Shown in pieces: positions 1 through 8,444 of a DNA stretch of 64,000 nt. Below the pieces are notes generated by a model that did no database searches, was not told where the DNA came from, and saw only the letters and a program-made list of their open reading frames with translations. Position numbers and translations under genes: made by a program. This DNA is from CAYYFX01 sp046330135. GTDB taxonomy: Bacteria; ARS69. The stretch is taken from positions 1,184,536 through 1,248,535 of the forward strand of contig JAXLTI010000004.1 of NCBI GenBank assembly GCA_046330135.1, written 5' to 3'. The stretch's first letter is position 1; each line of letters opens with the position of its first letter.

Positions 1-299
1 TACACCCACTTCGCGAACGGCGGGTGCTCGACGTTGTACTCCCACACGGCGGGATCCGGAGCGCGGAGCGACGTCTCGCCCGCCGCCACCCGATGCACCC
101 AGTCCTCGATCAGCCACGCGGCGCGGAAGTACCAGACCTCGTCCACGAACGTCCCGTAGTCGTCGAGCGTGGCGATCATGACGACTTGTGTCAGGAGGAG
201 AATCGAGATGAGGACGATCATCGTCGCGCCGGGTCGCCGGCCAGCGAGGCGCGGAGCATCGACGTGCGGAAGCGACGCGGCGTCGCCAGTCAGCTTCAT
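1..299 (-). CDS. membrane glycosyltransferase-like protein, N-terminal part (cut by left edge)
   Basis: Only the first 99 codons are in the window. The start is the ATG at 299, which overlaps the stop of the SGNH gene as ATGA, so translation is probably coupled. A hydrophobic segment lies at residues 26-44. It is followed by a DE pair (residues 53-54) and an E-H-P-P-F-x-K motif near residue 92. In dolichol-phosphate-mannose-dependent GT39/PMT-type transferases and ArnT-like enzymes, an acidic pair in the first periplasmic loop is catalytic, and HPP(L/F)xK is a common following motif. I infer a polyprenyl-phosphate-sugar glycosyltransferase acting at the periplasmic face. With so little sequence, the substrate cannot be named. 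Confidence 0.6.
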   Translation of the reverse strand, partial: MKLTGDAASLPHVDAPRLAGRRPGATMIVLISILLLTQVVMIATLDDYGTFVDEVWYFRAAWLIEDWVHRVAAGETSLRAPDPAVWEYNVEHPPFAKWV

Positions 300-1384
300 T
301 TCCGAAGCGCGCCGAGCAGATCCGGACTGTCCATGACCCAGCGTGCGAGCGCCCGCCCGGCCACGTGATTGCCGCGCTCGGTGAAGTGCCCGTCCCGCGG
401 CAGGTACAGCCCGGCGATGCGCTGCTCCGCGGTGACCACCGGCAGCAGATCGATCGATGGGATGCCCGCCGCCGCCACGCGACGCTGCAGCTCGGTCTGC
501 AGCGGGATGTCCTCCGGCCGCGTCCTGGCGAGCGCGTAGACGTCCGCGGGCAGCCACACGACCGCGAAGCGCGCGCCCAGGCCGTCGGCGATCTGCTTCA
601 TCCGCAGGATCTGCTTCTCGGAGAGATCGAGGCCGCGCTGGAACTCGGCGGGCGTGAACTGCTTGAGCGGGCGGGCGCTGGGCATGCCGTGGAGGTAGCG
701 GACGCGGAAGGTCTCCCACGCGGAGGAGAAGAGCCGGTAGAGATGGCTCTCGCGGGCGAGCCAGCTTTCGCGGAAGTACTGCTGCGTGAACGAGTCGAAG
801 AGGTAGCCGTCCCGTACGCCGTAGGGGGCCGGCGCTCCCAGGAGATCGGCCAGCAAGTTATCCGTGTAGTCGTTCGCGAAGAAGCCGAGCAGCACCACGT
901 CGGGCGCCACCTTCGCACCGATCTCTTCGAGAAGCCCCGCCTCGGAGCCGGTGCCGTACGCGTTCACGCCGCAGTTCACGGTCTGCACCTTCGGGCCGCC
1001 CAGCCGCTCCAGCTCCTGCCCGAGAACGTGGATCCATTCCTTGCCCTGCGGGCAGCCCCAGCCCCACGTGAACGAGTCGCCGAAGGCGGCGATGCGCGGT
1101 CGCGTCTTCGGCCCGAGCTCCGCTCCGCGCAGCCCCAGCGAGTTCAGGGAGAACTCCGTGACCACGCCGTCGCGCTCGATCTTCCCTGCGAAATTCGGCG
1201 CCGGCCGGAAGCCGGCCTTCGCGTCGGGCACGTACATGCCCTTCAGCACGTACGTGCGAATCTGCTCCTGCGAGGGCAGGGTCTGCGGCGCGAAGATCCG
1301 CACGGCGATCTCGGCGAGCGGCAGCATGACGAGCAGCGTGATCGGAACGAGCAGGATCTCCGCGAGCCGAATCCGGCGGGTCAT
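296..1384 (-). CDS. SGNH/GDSL-type hydrolase-like protein
   Basis: A 362-residue protein with an N-terminal membrane anchor (about residues 8-30), so the body is probably periplasmic. The SGNH blocks are visible: AFGDSFTWGWG with the nucleophile Ser104, NCGVNAYG for the oxyanion Gly/Asn, LLGFFANDYTDN for the Asn block, and near the C-terminus DGHFTERGN carrying the Asp-x-His pair. Related proteins are esterases or O-acetylation/deacetylation factors of cell-surface glycans. I chose the ATG at 1384 because it lies 1 nt after the stop of the upstream gene; longer forms would run into that gene. The neighbours (GT39-like protein, large membrane protein) suggest a role in surface glycan modification, which is inference. 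Confidence 0.72.
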   Translation of the reverse strand: MTRRIRLAEILLVPITLLVMLPLAEIAVRIFAPQTLPSQEQIRTYVLKGMYVPDAKAGFRPAPNFAGKIERDGVVTEFSLNSLGLRGAELGPKTRPRIAAFGDSFTWGWGCPQGKEWIHVLGQELERLGGPKVQTVNCGVNAYGTGSEAGLLEEIGAKVAPDVVLLGFFANDYTDNLLADLLGAPAPYGVRDGYLFDSFTQQYFRESWLARESHLYRLFSSAWETFRVRYLHGMPSARPLKQFTPAEFQRGLDLSEKQILRMKQIADGLGARFAVVWLPADVYALARTRPEDIPLQTELQRRVAAAGIPSIDLLPVVTAEQRIAGLYLPRDGHFTERGNHVAGRALARWVMDSPDLLGALRK

Positions 1385-1385
1385 C

Positions 1386-3569
1386 TCACGCTCCGGCCGG
1401 GAACAGGGACGCGCGGCGACCGAAGATCGCGACCGCGGCCAGGAGCAGCAGGCCTGCGATGAGCAGGAATCTCCTCGAAGGATCCGGGCGGAAGCGCAGC
1501 GCCACGTCGTGCTCGCCCGGCGCGAGCGGCACGCCGACGAAGCTCGGCATGAGCTGCCTCGTGGCGGCCGGCGCACCGTCGACCGTGGCGCGCCACAGCG
1601 GGTGATACGTCATCTTCAGCACGAGATCCCCCGGCCGATCGACGCGCACGCGTGCAAGGAAGTCCTCGCCCTCGCGCCGCACCGACAGCACTTCGCCCAC
1701 GGGCGAGGCCGGCGGCGAGGCCGGCGGGAAGCGGAAGTCCACGTCGTCCGCCGCGATCCCTTCACCCTCGCCAGGGCCTCCTTCCTCGCGGAGATGCACG
1801 GCCGGGTGAATGCCTCGCGCGGGCTGGTCGCTCCGGAGCCACGCGGCGTGGAGCCTGGAGACGTTGCGCTTGGCCACGTCGAGACGGTACGGCACGTCGA
1901 CGAGCTGCACCAGGCCCGGACCGTCCACGCCGTACACGCAGAAGCGACCTTGCTGCGCGAGCGGGTGCGCGAAGGGCGGCACGTGCAGTCCCGCGGGGGC
2001 GATGATCCGGCGCACGCCGAGCGCGCGGTAGTTCGAGGGATCCCCCTCGTCGAATGCGTCGTGGAGATCCGAGTTCAACGACTCCATGTGGTAGAGGTAG
2101 CCGAGCCCGTCCATCTCGTGGAACGCGAACCACGCGTACACCGGCACCCAGCCCACGAGGAACGTCCCGCCCCACGGCGTATTCAGCCCGCCGAGCCCCG
2201 CGTAGGTGCGGCCCTCGCGGTCGCCGGCGGCGATCGAGAGCGCCCGGTCCAGCGCCGGACCCTCCGCGGCGTAGCCGGCAGCCGACTCGCGAACCAGCTC
2301 GGCGTTGCGGAGGAGATACGACGTGCGCTCCGCCAGCAGCGGAACGAACGCGAGCAGAGCGAGCGCACCGGCCCACGCGATCCCCGCCGGGCGCCGACTC
2401 GCGAAGCGCAGGGCGCCGCCGAGGAAGACCCCGGCGAGCATCGTGCCGAACACGTGCACGCCGAACACCGCGCGCGAGTAGTGGAAGCCCGATCCCAGCG
2501 GCACGAGCTTCAAGAGATCTCCCCACGTGGGGCGCCCGAAGTAGAGAAGCAGGAAGAACACGAAGAGCGCGAGCAGCGTCCGCTCGCCCTCGCGCCGGAC
2601 GCGGATCGCAGCGAGCACGACGCCCGCGCCGACCAGCCCGGTGAGTACCGGCAACGGTCCGAAGGAGCGGCCGGCGATCGTCACGATCCGCGTGAAGTCG
2701 AAGATCTCGCCCTGGACGAGCCAGGGCAGGATGACGCCCGCTCCGAAGCTGTTGTACTTCCAGGTGGGCACGAGCGTGCTCACGTTGTACCAGGCGAAGT
2801 CGCGGACGATGGGCAGCAGCATCCACGAGCAGCCGGCTCCCGCGACGAGCCCGAGGACGGCGAGACGCAGGAGGCGACGCGGCGCCTCGCGCGGCGTGAC
2901 GAGCGCAATCACTCCGCCCGCGAGGCAAGCCATCGTGCCGAGCGCGAGGTGCGAGAGAAACGTGATCGCCAGGAGGACGGCGGCCACGCTCCAGCTCCGC
3001 CCGGTGCGCAGGGCCGTGGCGATCCACGCGACGGTGAGCGGGAAGACCCACCCGCCGACCGCCTGCGTGTACTCGCCGAGCCCCTGCCACACGTAGCTCT
3101 CGAGATCGTTGCCGTGCAGGTAGTTCGTCTTCACGAGCGGCGCCAGCGCGGCCGCGGCCACCGCCTCGACGCGCCCGAACCCCAGCCGCCGCGTCGCGAC
3201 GTACACCGGCACGGGGAGCGTGCCGATGGCCGCCCACTGCATCAGCTGGAAGCACCGGACGAGGGAGACCCCGTGGCCGAGGAGCTTCCAGAGCCCGATC
3301 ACGAGGAAGTGGGGGAGGCTCTGGTAGTAGTGGAAGACGGGGAAGCCGAGGCACCAGGTGGAGATCCAGGGGTCGAGCACGCTCTGCCCGCGCAGGCGCG
3401 CGCTCGCGAGCGAGCGGATGAGGCCGAAGTGCAGCACGTCGTCGTTGAGGAACGGAAACGGATGACGCACCTGCACGAACAAGAGGCCCAGCAGCCACGC
3501 GCACGCGGCGGCGACGCATGCCGCCGCCGCGCGCGCGCCGCGAGATCGCCCCGCGGGCCCCTCGGTCAT
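1386..3569 (-). CDS. large polytopic membrane protein (YfhO / PTPS-related type)
   Basis: A 727-residue protein. A first hydrophobic helix (about 15-35) is followed by HPFPFLNDD, then some ten further hydrophobic segments up to about residue 420. A soluble region follows, and one last helix at the C-terminus is preceded by a beta-rich stretch (YHPLWRATVDG, VPLAPGEHDVALRF). This architecture matches bacterial YfhO-type and '6-pyruvoyl-tetrahydropterin-synthase-related' membrane proteins, which have GT-C-like topology but mostly unknown substrates. Its start overlaps the M16 peptidase stop by ATGA (3566-3569), and its own stop is 1 nt before the SGNH gene. The four-gene run is probably a single transcript. 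No catalytic residue can be assigned confidently. Confidence 0.65.
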   Translation of the reverse strand: MTEGPAGRSRGARAAAACVAAACAWLLGLLFVQVRHPFPFLNDDVLHFGLIRSLASARLRGQSVLDPWISTWCLGFPVFHYYQSLPHFLVIGLWKLLGHGVSLVRCFQLMQWAAIGTLPVPVYVATRRLGFGRVEAVAAAALAPLVKTNYLHGNDLESYVWQGLGEYTQAVGGWVFPLTVAWIATALRTGRSWSVAAVLLAITFLSHLALGTMACLAGGVIALVTPREAPRRLLRLAVLGLVAGAGCSWMLLPIVRDFAWYNVSTLVPTWKYNSFGAGVILPWLVQGEIFDFTRIVTIAGRSFGPLPVLTGLVGAGVVLAAIRVRREGERTLLALFVFFLLLYFGRPTWGDLLKLVPLGSGFHYSRAVFGVHVFGTMLAGVFLGGALRFASRRPAGIAWAGALALLAFVPLLAERTSYLLRNAELVRESAAGYAAEGPALDRALSIAAGDREGRTYAGLGGLNTPWGGTFLVGWVPVYAWFAFHEMDGLGYLYHMESLNSDLHDAFDEGDPSNYRALGVRRIIAPAGLHVPPFAHPLAQQGRFCVYGVDGPGLVQLVDVPYRLDVAKRNVSRLHAAWLRSDQPARGIHPAVHLREEGGPGEGEGIAADDVDFRFPPASPPASPVGEVLSVRREGEDFLARVRVDRPGDLVLKMTYHPLWRATVDGAPAATRQLMPSFVGVPLAPGEHDVALRFRPDPSRRFLLIAGLLLLAAVAIFGRRASLFPAGA

Positions 3570-6292
3570 CGCGCGACCGCGACCACCGGCGATCGGAACG
3601 CCAGGTACTTCGCCGCCACGCGCGCCACGTCCTGCGGCGTCACCGCCCGGAGCCGGGGCACGTCCGCGTCGAGCGCGGTGGGATCGCGGCCGCGCAGCTC
3701 CGCCATCGCCATCGCGTAGGCGATCCCCATGCGCGAGAGCCGACGCATGCGCTCGGTCCCTTCGCTCCGGTTCCGTACGCCCTCGAGATCGTCCGCGCCC
3801 GGCGGCGCCTGCTCGAGCGTCGCGGCGATCTCGAGCATGCCCTTCTCCATGCGGTCGAGGTTCTGAGCGCGCGTGCCCGCTTCCATCAGCACGCACGCAC
3901 CCGTTCCGTCGAGCCGCGCAGTCGCGCCGATCGAGTACGCCAGGCCTTCCTTCTCGCGCAGGCGCTCGGACAGCCGATCCGAGAGGACGGAAGCGGCGAG
4001 GCGGACCGCGAGCCGGTCCGCGGGATCCACGCTCAGCGGCGCGCCCACCACGATCCACGACTGCTCGCGGCCGACCGGCTTCTCCACGCGCGCGGACTCC
4101 GGCTTCGCCGTCCACGCGAGCGGCGGAAGAGCCGTCGACGGGATCGAGTGCTTGCCGAAGGTGCGCCGCGCCGCCTCGAAGATCACGTCGACCGGCAGAT
4201 TCGAGGAGACGGTGAGGATCACGTTCGCCGGCGCCACGATGGCCTGGTGCAGGCGTCGCGCGGTGTCGAGGTCCAGATGCTTCAGCGCGTCGGCCGGTCC
4301 GTACACGCCGCCTGCCAGGGGATGGCCCGTGCCGAGCGCGTCGTAGAAGCTCGCTTCCGCCACGGCCCGCGGCGTCCCCGCGTCGTGGTCCGCGCGGAGC
4401 GCGGCCGCATCCAGCGCCTTCTGGAAGTTCTCCGGCGAGAAGTCCGGCGCGTAGATGACCTCGTCCAGCAGCTCGAGGGCCGCGAGGCCCCAGAGGTCGA
4501 TCGACTCGAGGCGGACGTACGAGTACTCCGGCGAGAAGTAGTAGTCGTCGTAGGGGAGATTGTCGATGTCCGTGGTCTTGAGCGTGGCGCCGTAGGCCGC
4601 GAGCAGCCCGCGCAGCTCGTCGGCGCTGCGCTTCGCCGTGCGCTCGCCCATCATCCGCTGCACCACGTCCACCGCGCCGCGCGGCGCATGCAGCTCGGCC
4701 TCGTGACGCGCGCGATCCTCGAGGAGCACGTGCGCCGCGAAGGTGCGCGAGTCCGGCGACGCGTGTGCCACGACCACCAGGCCGTTGTCCAGCACGATGC
4801 GCTTCGTCTCGGTGCGCGTGGTCCGGGGCGGAGCGGGCGGCAGGGGCGCCGGCTCGCCGTGTCCGCCGCCTTCGAGCCACGAGGCGGCGGCGATGCCGGG
4901 GACCGGTCCCACCGTGGCGCTGCCGTCGGCCACGCTGTCGCCGCAGGCGGTGACCAGCACGCGCCCGTCGGCGACGATCCCCTGCAGCAACGCCTGGGCG
5001 GCGCGCTCGGCGACGGCCAGGTCGTCGGTCTCGTGAAGGGCCGCGGCAGGATCGAGAGCGAGCACGTCGGCCCGCATGAGGCCGTAGTAGTGCATCTTCT
5101 CGCGCAACGAGATGTCGTCGGCGAGGAGCGCGCGCCGGGACGACTCGCGATCGGATACGTTCGCGCCGCGCGCGGCGATCGAGCCGAGGTGCGCGAGCAG
5201 CGCGTTCACCACGGGCTGCACGTCCTTCGTTTCCACGGGCAGATCCACCGCGATCGTGAGGACCGAGGACGGGTCGATCGAGACGGATGCATCGAGCGGA
5301 TGGATCCCGGTCGCCTCCACCGCGCGCCGCACGGCGGATTGCTCGCCGGACGAGAGCAGATTCTCCAGGAACGCCGCGCCGGCGAAGCCGTCGCCCTCGA
5401 GCGTGGGACCCGGCATCATCAAGTGCATTCGCGTCTTGCCGAGCCCGGCGAGGTGTTTCGTCACCAGGGTCCGCCCCACGGGAAACGGGGGCCGCGCGCG
5501 CAGGGGCGCCACGCGCTCCGACGCGCCGCCGTACAGCCTGACGATCTCGGCGCGCGCCTGCTCGACGTCGAAATCCCCCATCACGACGATCGTCATCCCC
5601 GACGGGCGGTAGCGCGCCTGGTAGAACGCCACGACGGAGTCGCGCGGCATCGCCGAGATGGTGGCCTCCGTGCCGAGCACGGGAAGCGAGCGCGGGTCCT
5701 CGCCCCAGAGCGCCTTCCCCTCGAACACGCCGGCGTCGTACTCGGGATCCGTGCGGTCCTTCGCCAGCTCCTCGAGGATGATCCCCTTCTCCTTCTCGAA
5801 CATGTCCGCGGGAATCGTCGAGTGCAGGAGCATGTCCGCCTGCAGCGCGAGGCCGTCGCGCCAGCGCTCCGAAGGGAGCAGCAGCTGGAAGACCGTCCGC
5901 TCGGCCTGCGTGGAGGCGTTGTTGTACGCGCCCAGCAAGTCGGTCTGCGCGTAGATCTGCTCGCGCGTCCGCGTCTGCGTCCCGTTGAAGAGGAGGTGCT
6001 CGAGGTAGTGCGCGGCGCCGTTGGTGCTCGGCGTCTCGAGGACCGACCCCGCGGGCACCAGTACCGTGCACGAGAACATGGGGACCGAGCGTTGCGGGAT
6101 GAACACGAGCTGCGGTCCGCCGGGCAGCCGCTCCACGCGCGCCATGTCCGCGGGAACCGAGGGGACGGCCGGTGTCACGGGGGGCGGTGTCGCGGGCGGC
6201 GTGGCGGGAGGCGTCACCTTGTTCGCGGCGCCCGCCTGCACGCAGAGCAGCGCGACCCATGCGACGGCGAAGCTCGAAAGTCTCGTTCTCAT
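3566..6292 (-). CDS. M16 family zinc peptidase, two-domain, secreted
   Basis: A 908-residue protein with a Sec signal peptide (residues 1-23), a Thr/Pro-rich linker (about 26-46) and two M16 (insulinase/pitrilysin) domains, roughly 50-440 and 480-900. The first domain has the inverted zinc motif HYLEH (His95, Glu98 as base, His99), with an acidic helix downstream for the third ligand. The second domain lacks HxxEH and is the usual inactive partner. In the family, both halves enclose and cut unfolded peptides; here this would occur in the periplasm. It is the first gene of the leftward operon, divergent from the Pal-like gene. The start at 6292 is chosen because the signal peptide begins there. 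Confidence 0.9.
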   Translation of the reverse strand: MRTRLSSFAVAWVALLCVQAGAANKVTPPATPPATPPPVTPAVPSVPADMARVERLPGGPQLVFIPQRSVPMFSCTVLVPAGSVLETPSTNGAAHYLEHLLFNGTQTRTREQIYAQTDLLGAYNNASTQAERTVFQLLLPSERWRDGLALQADMLLHSTIPADMFEKEKGIILEELAKDRTDPEYDAGVFEGKALWGEDPRSLPVLGTEATISAMPRDSVVAFYQARYRPSGMTIVVMGDFDVEQARAEIVRLYGGASERVAPLRARPPFPVGRTLVTKHLAGLGKTRMHLMMPGPTLEGDGFAGAAFLENLLSSGEQSAVRRAVEATGIHPLDASVSIDPSSVLTIAVDLPVETKDVQPVVNALLAHLGSIAARGANVSDRESSRRALLADDISLREKMHYYGLMRADVLALDPAAALHETDDLAVAERAAQALLQGIVADGRVLVTACGDSVADGSATVGPVPGIAAASWLEGGGHGEPAPLPPAPPRTTRTETKRIVLDNGLVVVAHASPDSRTFAAHVLLEDRARHEAELHAPRGAVDVVQRMMGERTAKRSADELRGLLAAYGATLKTTDIDNLPYDDYYFSPEYSYVRLESIDLWGLAALELLDEVIYAPDFSPENFQKALDAAALRADHDAGTPRAVAEASFYDALGTGHPLAGGVYGPADALKHLDLDTARRLHQAIVAPANVILTVSSNLPVDVIFEAARRTFGKHSIPSTALPPLAWTAKPESARVEKPVGREQSWIVVGAPLSVDPADRLAVRLAASVLSDRLSERLREKEGLAYSIGATARLDGTGACVLMEAGTRAQNLDRMEKGMLEIAATLEQAPPGADDLEGVRNRSEGTERMRRLSRMGIAYAMAMAELRGRDPTALDADVPRLRAVTPQDVARVAAKYLAFRSPVVAVAR

Positions 6293-6438
6293 CGTCGACC
6301 TCCAGGGGGAGCCGAGCATAGGCGAGCCGTCCGTGCCGCGCCAGGGGCGCCCTCTAAGGAGTGGCCGGCCGGCTCGTGCAGGGCCGCCGTCGAGCCCGGC
6401 CGGGGCGTCCGGCGGCTGCGACATCCGGGCGGGTGTGC

Positions 6439-6444
6439 TAACGT
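6439..6444 (+). promoter_or_regulatory. weak -10 candidate for the Pal-like lipoprotein gene
   Basis: TAACGT lies about 68 nt upstream of the ATG at 6512. At 17 nt spacing the upstream hexamer is CTGCGA, a poor -35. It sits in the 219-nt divergent gap between the M16 and Pal-like genes, which otherwise shows nothing recognisable. Confidence 0.3.
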
Positions 6445-6511
6445 TCCCGGCGTTCTTGCGCCGCTTCGAAGACGGCGCCGTTCGTCGGGCAGCTTCGGAA
6501 GGGAGGACGGG

Positions 6512-7171
6512 ATGAAGCGCATCGTCATCATGCTCGCCATCGTCGCCTTGGTGGTCGGCGGGGTGGGCTGCACGCAGACGCAGAAGGGTGGCGCGATCGG
6601 CGGCAGCGCCGGCGCCATCATCGGCGGGCTCATCGGCAAGCAGTCGGGGCACACCGCGACCGGTGCGATCATCGGCGCGGCGGTCGGCGGCGCCACCGGC
6701 GCCACCATCGGTCACTACATGGACAAGCAGAAGCAGGAGCTGGATCAGGACCTCAAGGGCGCGAAGATCGAGCGCGTCGGCGAGGGCATCAAGATCACGT
6801 TCGACTCCGGCATCCTCTTCGACGTCAACAAGGCGGACCTGCGGCCCGAGGCGCAGACGAACCTGCAGAGCCTCGCGAAGGTCCTCAACAAGTACGCGGA
6901 CACGAAGGTCCTGATCGAGGGCCACACGGACTCGGACGGCTCCGAGGACTACAACCTGACCCTGTCGCAGCGCCGCGCGCAGGCGGTCGCGAACTACATC
7001 TCGGGGCTCCAGGTGGACGCCACCCGCCTCACCACGATGGGCTACGGCGAAGCGCAGCCGATCGCGTCGAACGAGACGGCGGAAGGCAAGCAGCAGAACC
7101 GCCGCGTCGAGATCGCGATCATGGCGAACGACGAGCTGAAGAAGAAGGCGGAGAACGGCCAGCTCGGTTAG
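6512..7171 (+). CDS. OmpA/Pal-family lipoprotein with glycine-zipper domain
   Basis: A 219-residue lipoprotein. The signal peptide ends in VGGVGC with the lipidated Cys20. A glycine-zipper segment (about 25-75: repeated GGxxG/GAIIG) follows, then an OmpA-C peptidoglycan-binding domain (about 95-205) with FDSGILFDVNKADLRPEA, EGHTDSDGSEDYN and LSQRRAQAV. The Asp of the TDS block and the Arg of LSxRRA are the usual diaminopimelate-binding residues. It should tether the outer membrane to peptidoglycan from the periplasm. The start is supported by GGGAGG 6 nt upstream. It is similar to YiaD/Pal-like proteins rather than Pal of a tol operon, since no tolQRAB genes are near. The C-terminal tail is Lys-rich. 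Confidence 0.9.
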   Translation: MKRIVIMLAIVALVVGGVGCTQTQKGGAIGGSAGAIIGGLIGKQSGHTATGAIIGAAVGGATGATIGHYMDKQKQELDQDLKGAKIERVGEGIKITFDSGILFDVNKADLRPEAQTNLQSLAKVLNKYADTKVLIEGHTDSDGSEDYNLTLSQRRAQAVANYISGLQVDATRLTTMGYGEAQPIASNETAEGKQQNRRVEIAIMANDELKKKAENGQLG

Positions 7172-7193
7172 GACAGCTCGGTCAGGACACGTC

Positions 7194-7261
7194 GGGCCGG
7201 GCTCGCCACGTCGAGCTCGGCCCACACGTTCGGGCCGAGCCCGCCCTGTCGAGCTCGGCCC
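7194..7261 (+). terminator. two tandem GC-rich hairpins after the Pal-like gene
   Basis: Stem-loop 1 has arms 7194-7205 and 7212-7223 (12-bp arms with one non-Watson-Crick position, 6-nt loop). Stem-loop 2 has arms 7232-7243 and 7250-7261, also 12 bp with one mismatch and a 6-nt loop. The right arms of both hairpins are identical (CGAGCTCGGCCC). There is no T-run, so classic intrinsic termination is uncertain. They may act as a termination/stability element between the lipoprotein and the aquaporin gene. Confidence 0.5.
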
Positions 7262-7286
7262 ATCACGTTCTCGAGGGGGTGGAGTC

Positions 7287-7961
7287 GTGGCTTCGAACGC
7301 CAGTGTCTTCGCGGCGGAAGCCGTGGGCACGTTCTTCCTCACGTTCTTCGGGGCGGGAGCGATCCTGCAGAACACGTCGATGGGCGCCGCGGGGTACGGG
7401 CTCCTCGGCATCGCGCTCGCGCACGGGATCGCTCTGTCGATCGCGATCACGGCCGCCGGCGCCACATCGGGCGGTCACATCAACCCGGCGGTCTCCATCG
7501 CGCTCGCGGCCTCGGGCAAGGTGCCGTGGCCGCGCGTCCCCCTCTACATCGTGGCGCAGGTCTTCGGGTCCGCGGTGGCCGCGTTCTTCCTGACGCGGAT
7601 CTTCTCGGCCGACGTCGTGACCACGGCCGGGCTCGGAACGCCGGCGCCGGCCGCGGGCGTGTCCTTCGCCACCGTGATCTTCCTCGAAGCCGTCATGACG
7701 TTCCTGCTCGTCTGGGCGGTGTGCGGCACCGCGGTGGATCCGCGCGCGCCGAAGATCGGCGGCTTCGGGATCGGGCTCGCGGTGTTCGTCGACATCCTCG
7801 TGGGCGGCCCCATCACCGGCGCCTCCATGAACCCTGCGCGCTCGATCGGGCCGGCGCTCGTGAGCGGCGTGTGGACCATGCACGCGGCCTACTGGATCGG
7901 TCCCATCGTGGGCGGCGTGCTCGCGAGCCTGCTCTACAAGGCCTTCCTCGAGAAAGCGTGA
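7287..7961 (+). CDS. aquaporin (MIP family), arsenic-island associated
   Basis: A 224-residue MIP channel of near-usual length with six membrane helices and both half-helix signatures: GGHINPAVS (NPA at 66-68) and GASMNPARS (NPA at 182-184, with selectivity-filter Arg185). The position equivalent to His174 of E. coli AqpZ is Ile170 by the spacing from the second NPA, so the pore is not the strict water type. MIP proteins in ars operons (AqpS type) conduct arsenite down its gradient. The position just upstream of arsR-arsC-acr3 suggests the same here. The GTG start has a GGAG upstream. A terminator follows, so it is probably transcribed separately from arsR. Confidence 0.88.
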   Translation: MASNASVFAAEAVGTFFLTFFGAGAILQNTSMGAAGYGLLGIALAHGIALSIAITAAGATSGGHINPAVSIALAASGKVPWPRVPLYIVAQVFGSAVAAFFLTRIFSADVVTTAGLGTPAPAAGVSFATVIFLEAVMTFLLVWAVCGTAVDPRAPKIGGFGIGLAVFVDILVGGPITGASMNPARSIGPALVSGVWTMHAAYWIGPIVGGVLASLLYKAFLEKA

Positions 7962-7990
7962 GCGGGGCGGACCCGTCGCGCTGACCCGTC

Positions 7991-8018
7991 CGGGCCCGGC
8001 GATCCCTTGCCGGGCCCG
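7991..8018 (+). terminator. Rho-independent-like terminator of the aquaporin gene
   Basis: A perfect 10-bp inverted repeat (arms 7991-8000 and 8009-8018, 8-nt loop) is followed by TTCTT. Its right arm overlaps the proposed -35 of arsR. Confidence 0.7.
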
Positions 8019-8035
8019 TTCTTCGGTATTATATT
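8007..8035 (+). promoter_or_regulatory. arsR promoter
   Basis: TTGCCG (8007-8012), a 17-nt spacer and TATATT (8030-8035), in a locally AT-rich stretch that stands out from its surroundings. It places the transcription start near 8042, inside the repeated CATATG element. Confidence 0.6.
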
Positions 8036-8039
8036 TCGC

Positions 8040-8053
8040 CATATGACCATATG
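8040..8053 (+). promoter_or_regulatory. candidate ArsR operator (tandem CATATG)
   Basis: Two palindromic CATATG hexamers (8040-8045 and 8048-8053), 2 nt apart, lie just downstream of the -10 and directly before the GGAGG ribosome site of arsR. A symmetric AT-rich element at the start site fits an autoregulating ArsR repressor. Assignment is by position only. Confidence 0.5.
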
Positions 8054-8066
8054 ACGGAGGCGTGTC

Positions 8067-8444
8067 GTGCGCGACCTCGAGACGGCCCTCAAGGCGGCAG
8101 GCGATCCCACCCGCACGCGGATCCTGAAGCTGCTCGAGAAGAGCCCCTTGTGCGTCTGCCAGATCCAGGCCGTGCTGGACCTCGCCCCGTCCACGATCTC
8201 GAAGCACCTCGCGCTCCTGAAGGCGGCCGGGCTCGTCGTGGACCGGCGCGACGGCAAGTGGGTGGAGTACGCGCTCGCCGAGCGGTCGGACAACCCGTAC
8301 GCGAGGCCGCTGCTCGATTTGCTCCGGGGTCCCCTGGACCGGGACGGCGCGATCCGCGCGGACCGGACCCGCTTGCGCCAGGTCCAGGCCGTGCCTCGCG
8401 AAACGCTCTGCCAGATCTCGCTCCCGGAGCGCCGCCGTGACTGA
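8067..8444 (+). CDS. arsR: ArsR family arsenite-responsive repressor
   Basis: A 125-residue winged-helix repressor. The sensor motif LCVCQI (Cys29, Cys31) sits at the start of the DNA-binding helices, as in As(III)/Sb(III)-responsive ArsR proteins (ELCVCDL). The recognition helix reads APSTISKHLALLKAAGLV, with the wing DRRDGKWVEYAL. A C-terminal extension (about 92-125) has one more cysteine (LCQIS). The GTG start at 8067 follows ACGGAGG with 6-nt spacing. Its stop overlaps arsC by 8 nt. It is likely the single regulator of the downstream eight-kilobase-scale resistance operon and of itself, released by arsenite. Confidence 0.93.
   Translation: MRDLETALKAAGDPTRTRILKLLEKSPLCVCQIQAVLDLAPSTISKHLALLKAAGLVVDRRDGKWVEYALAERSDNPYARPLLDLLRGPLDRDGAIRADRTRLRQVQAVPRETLCQISLPERRRD

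Noticed and set aside
951..3719. Very long open frames antisense to real genes (for example the plus strand over 951-3719 and 3518-6500)
   Set aside because: They are Arg/Pro/Ala-rich, have no domain pattern, and mirror well-supported minus-strand genes; high GC content leaves few stops in these frames.
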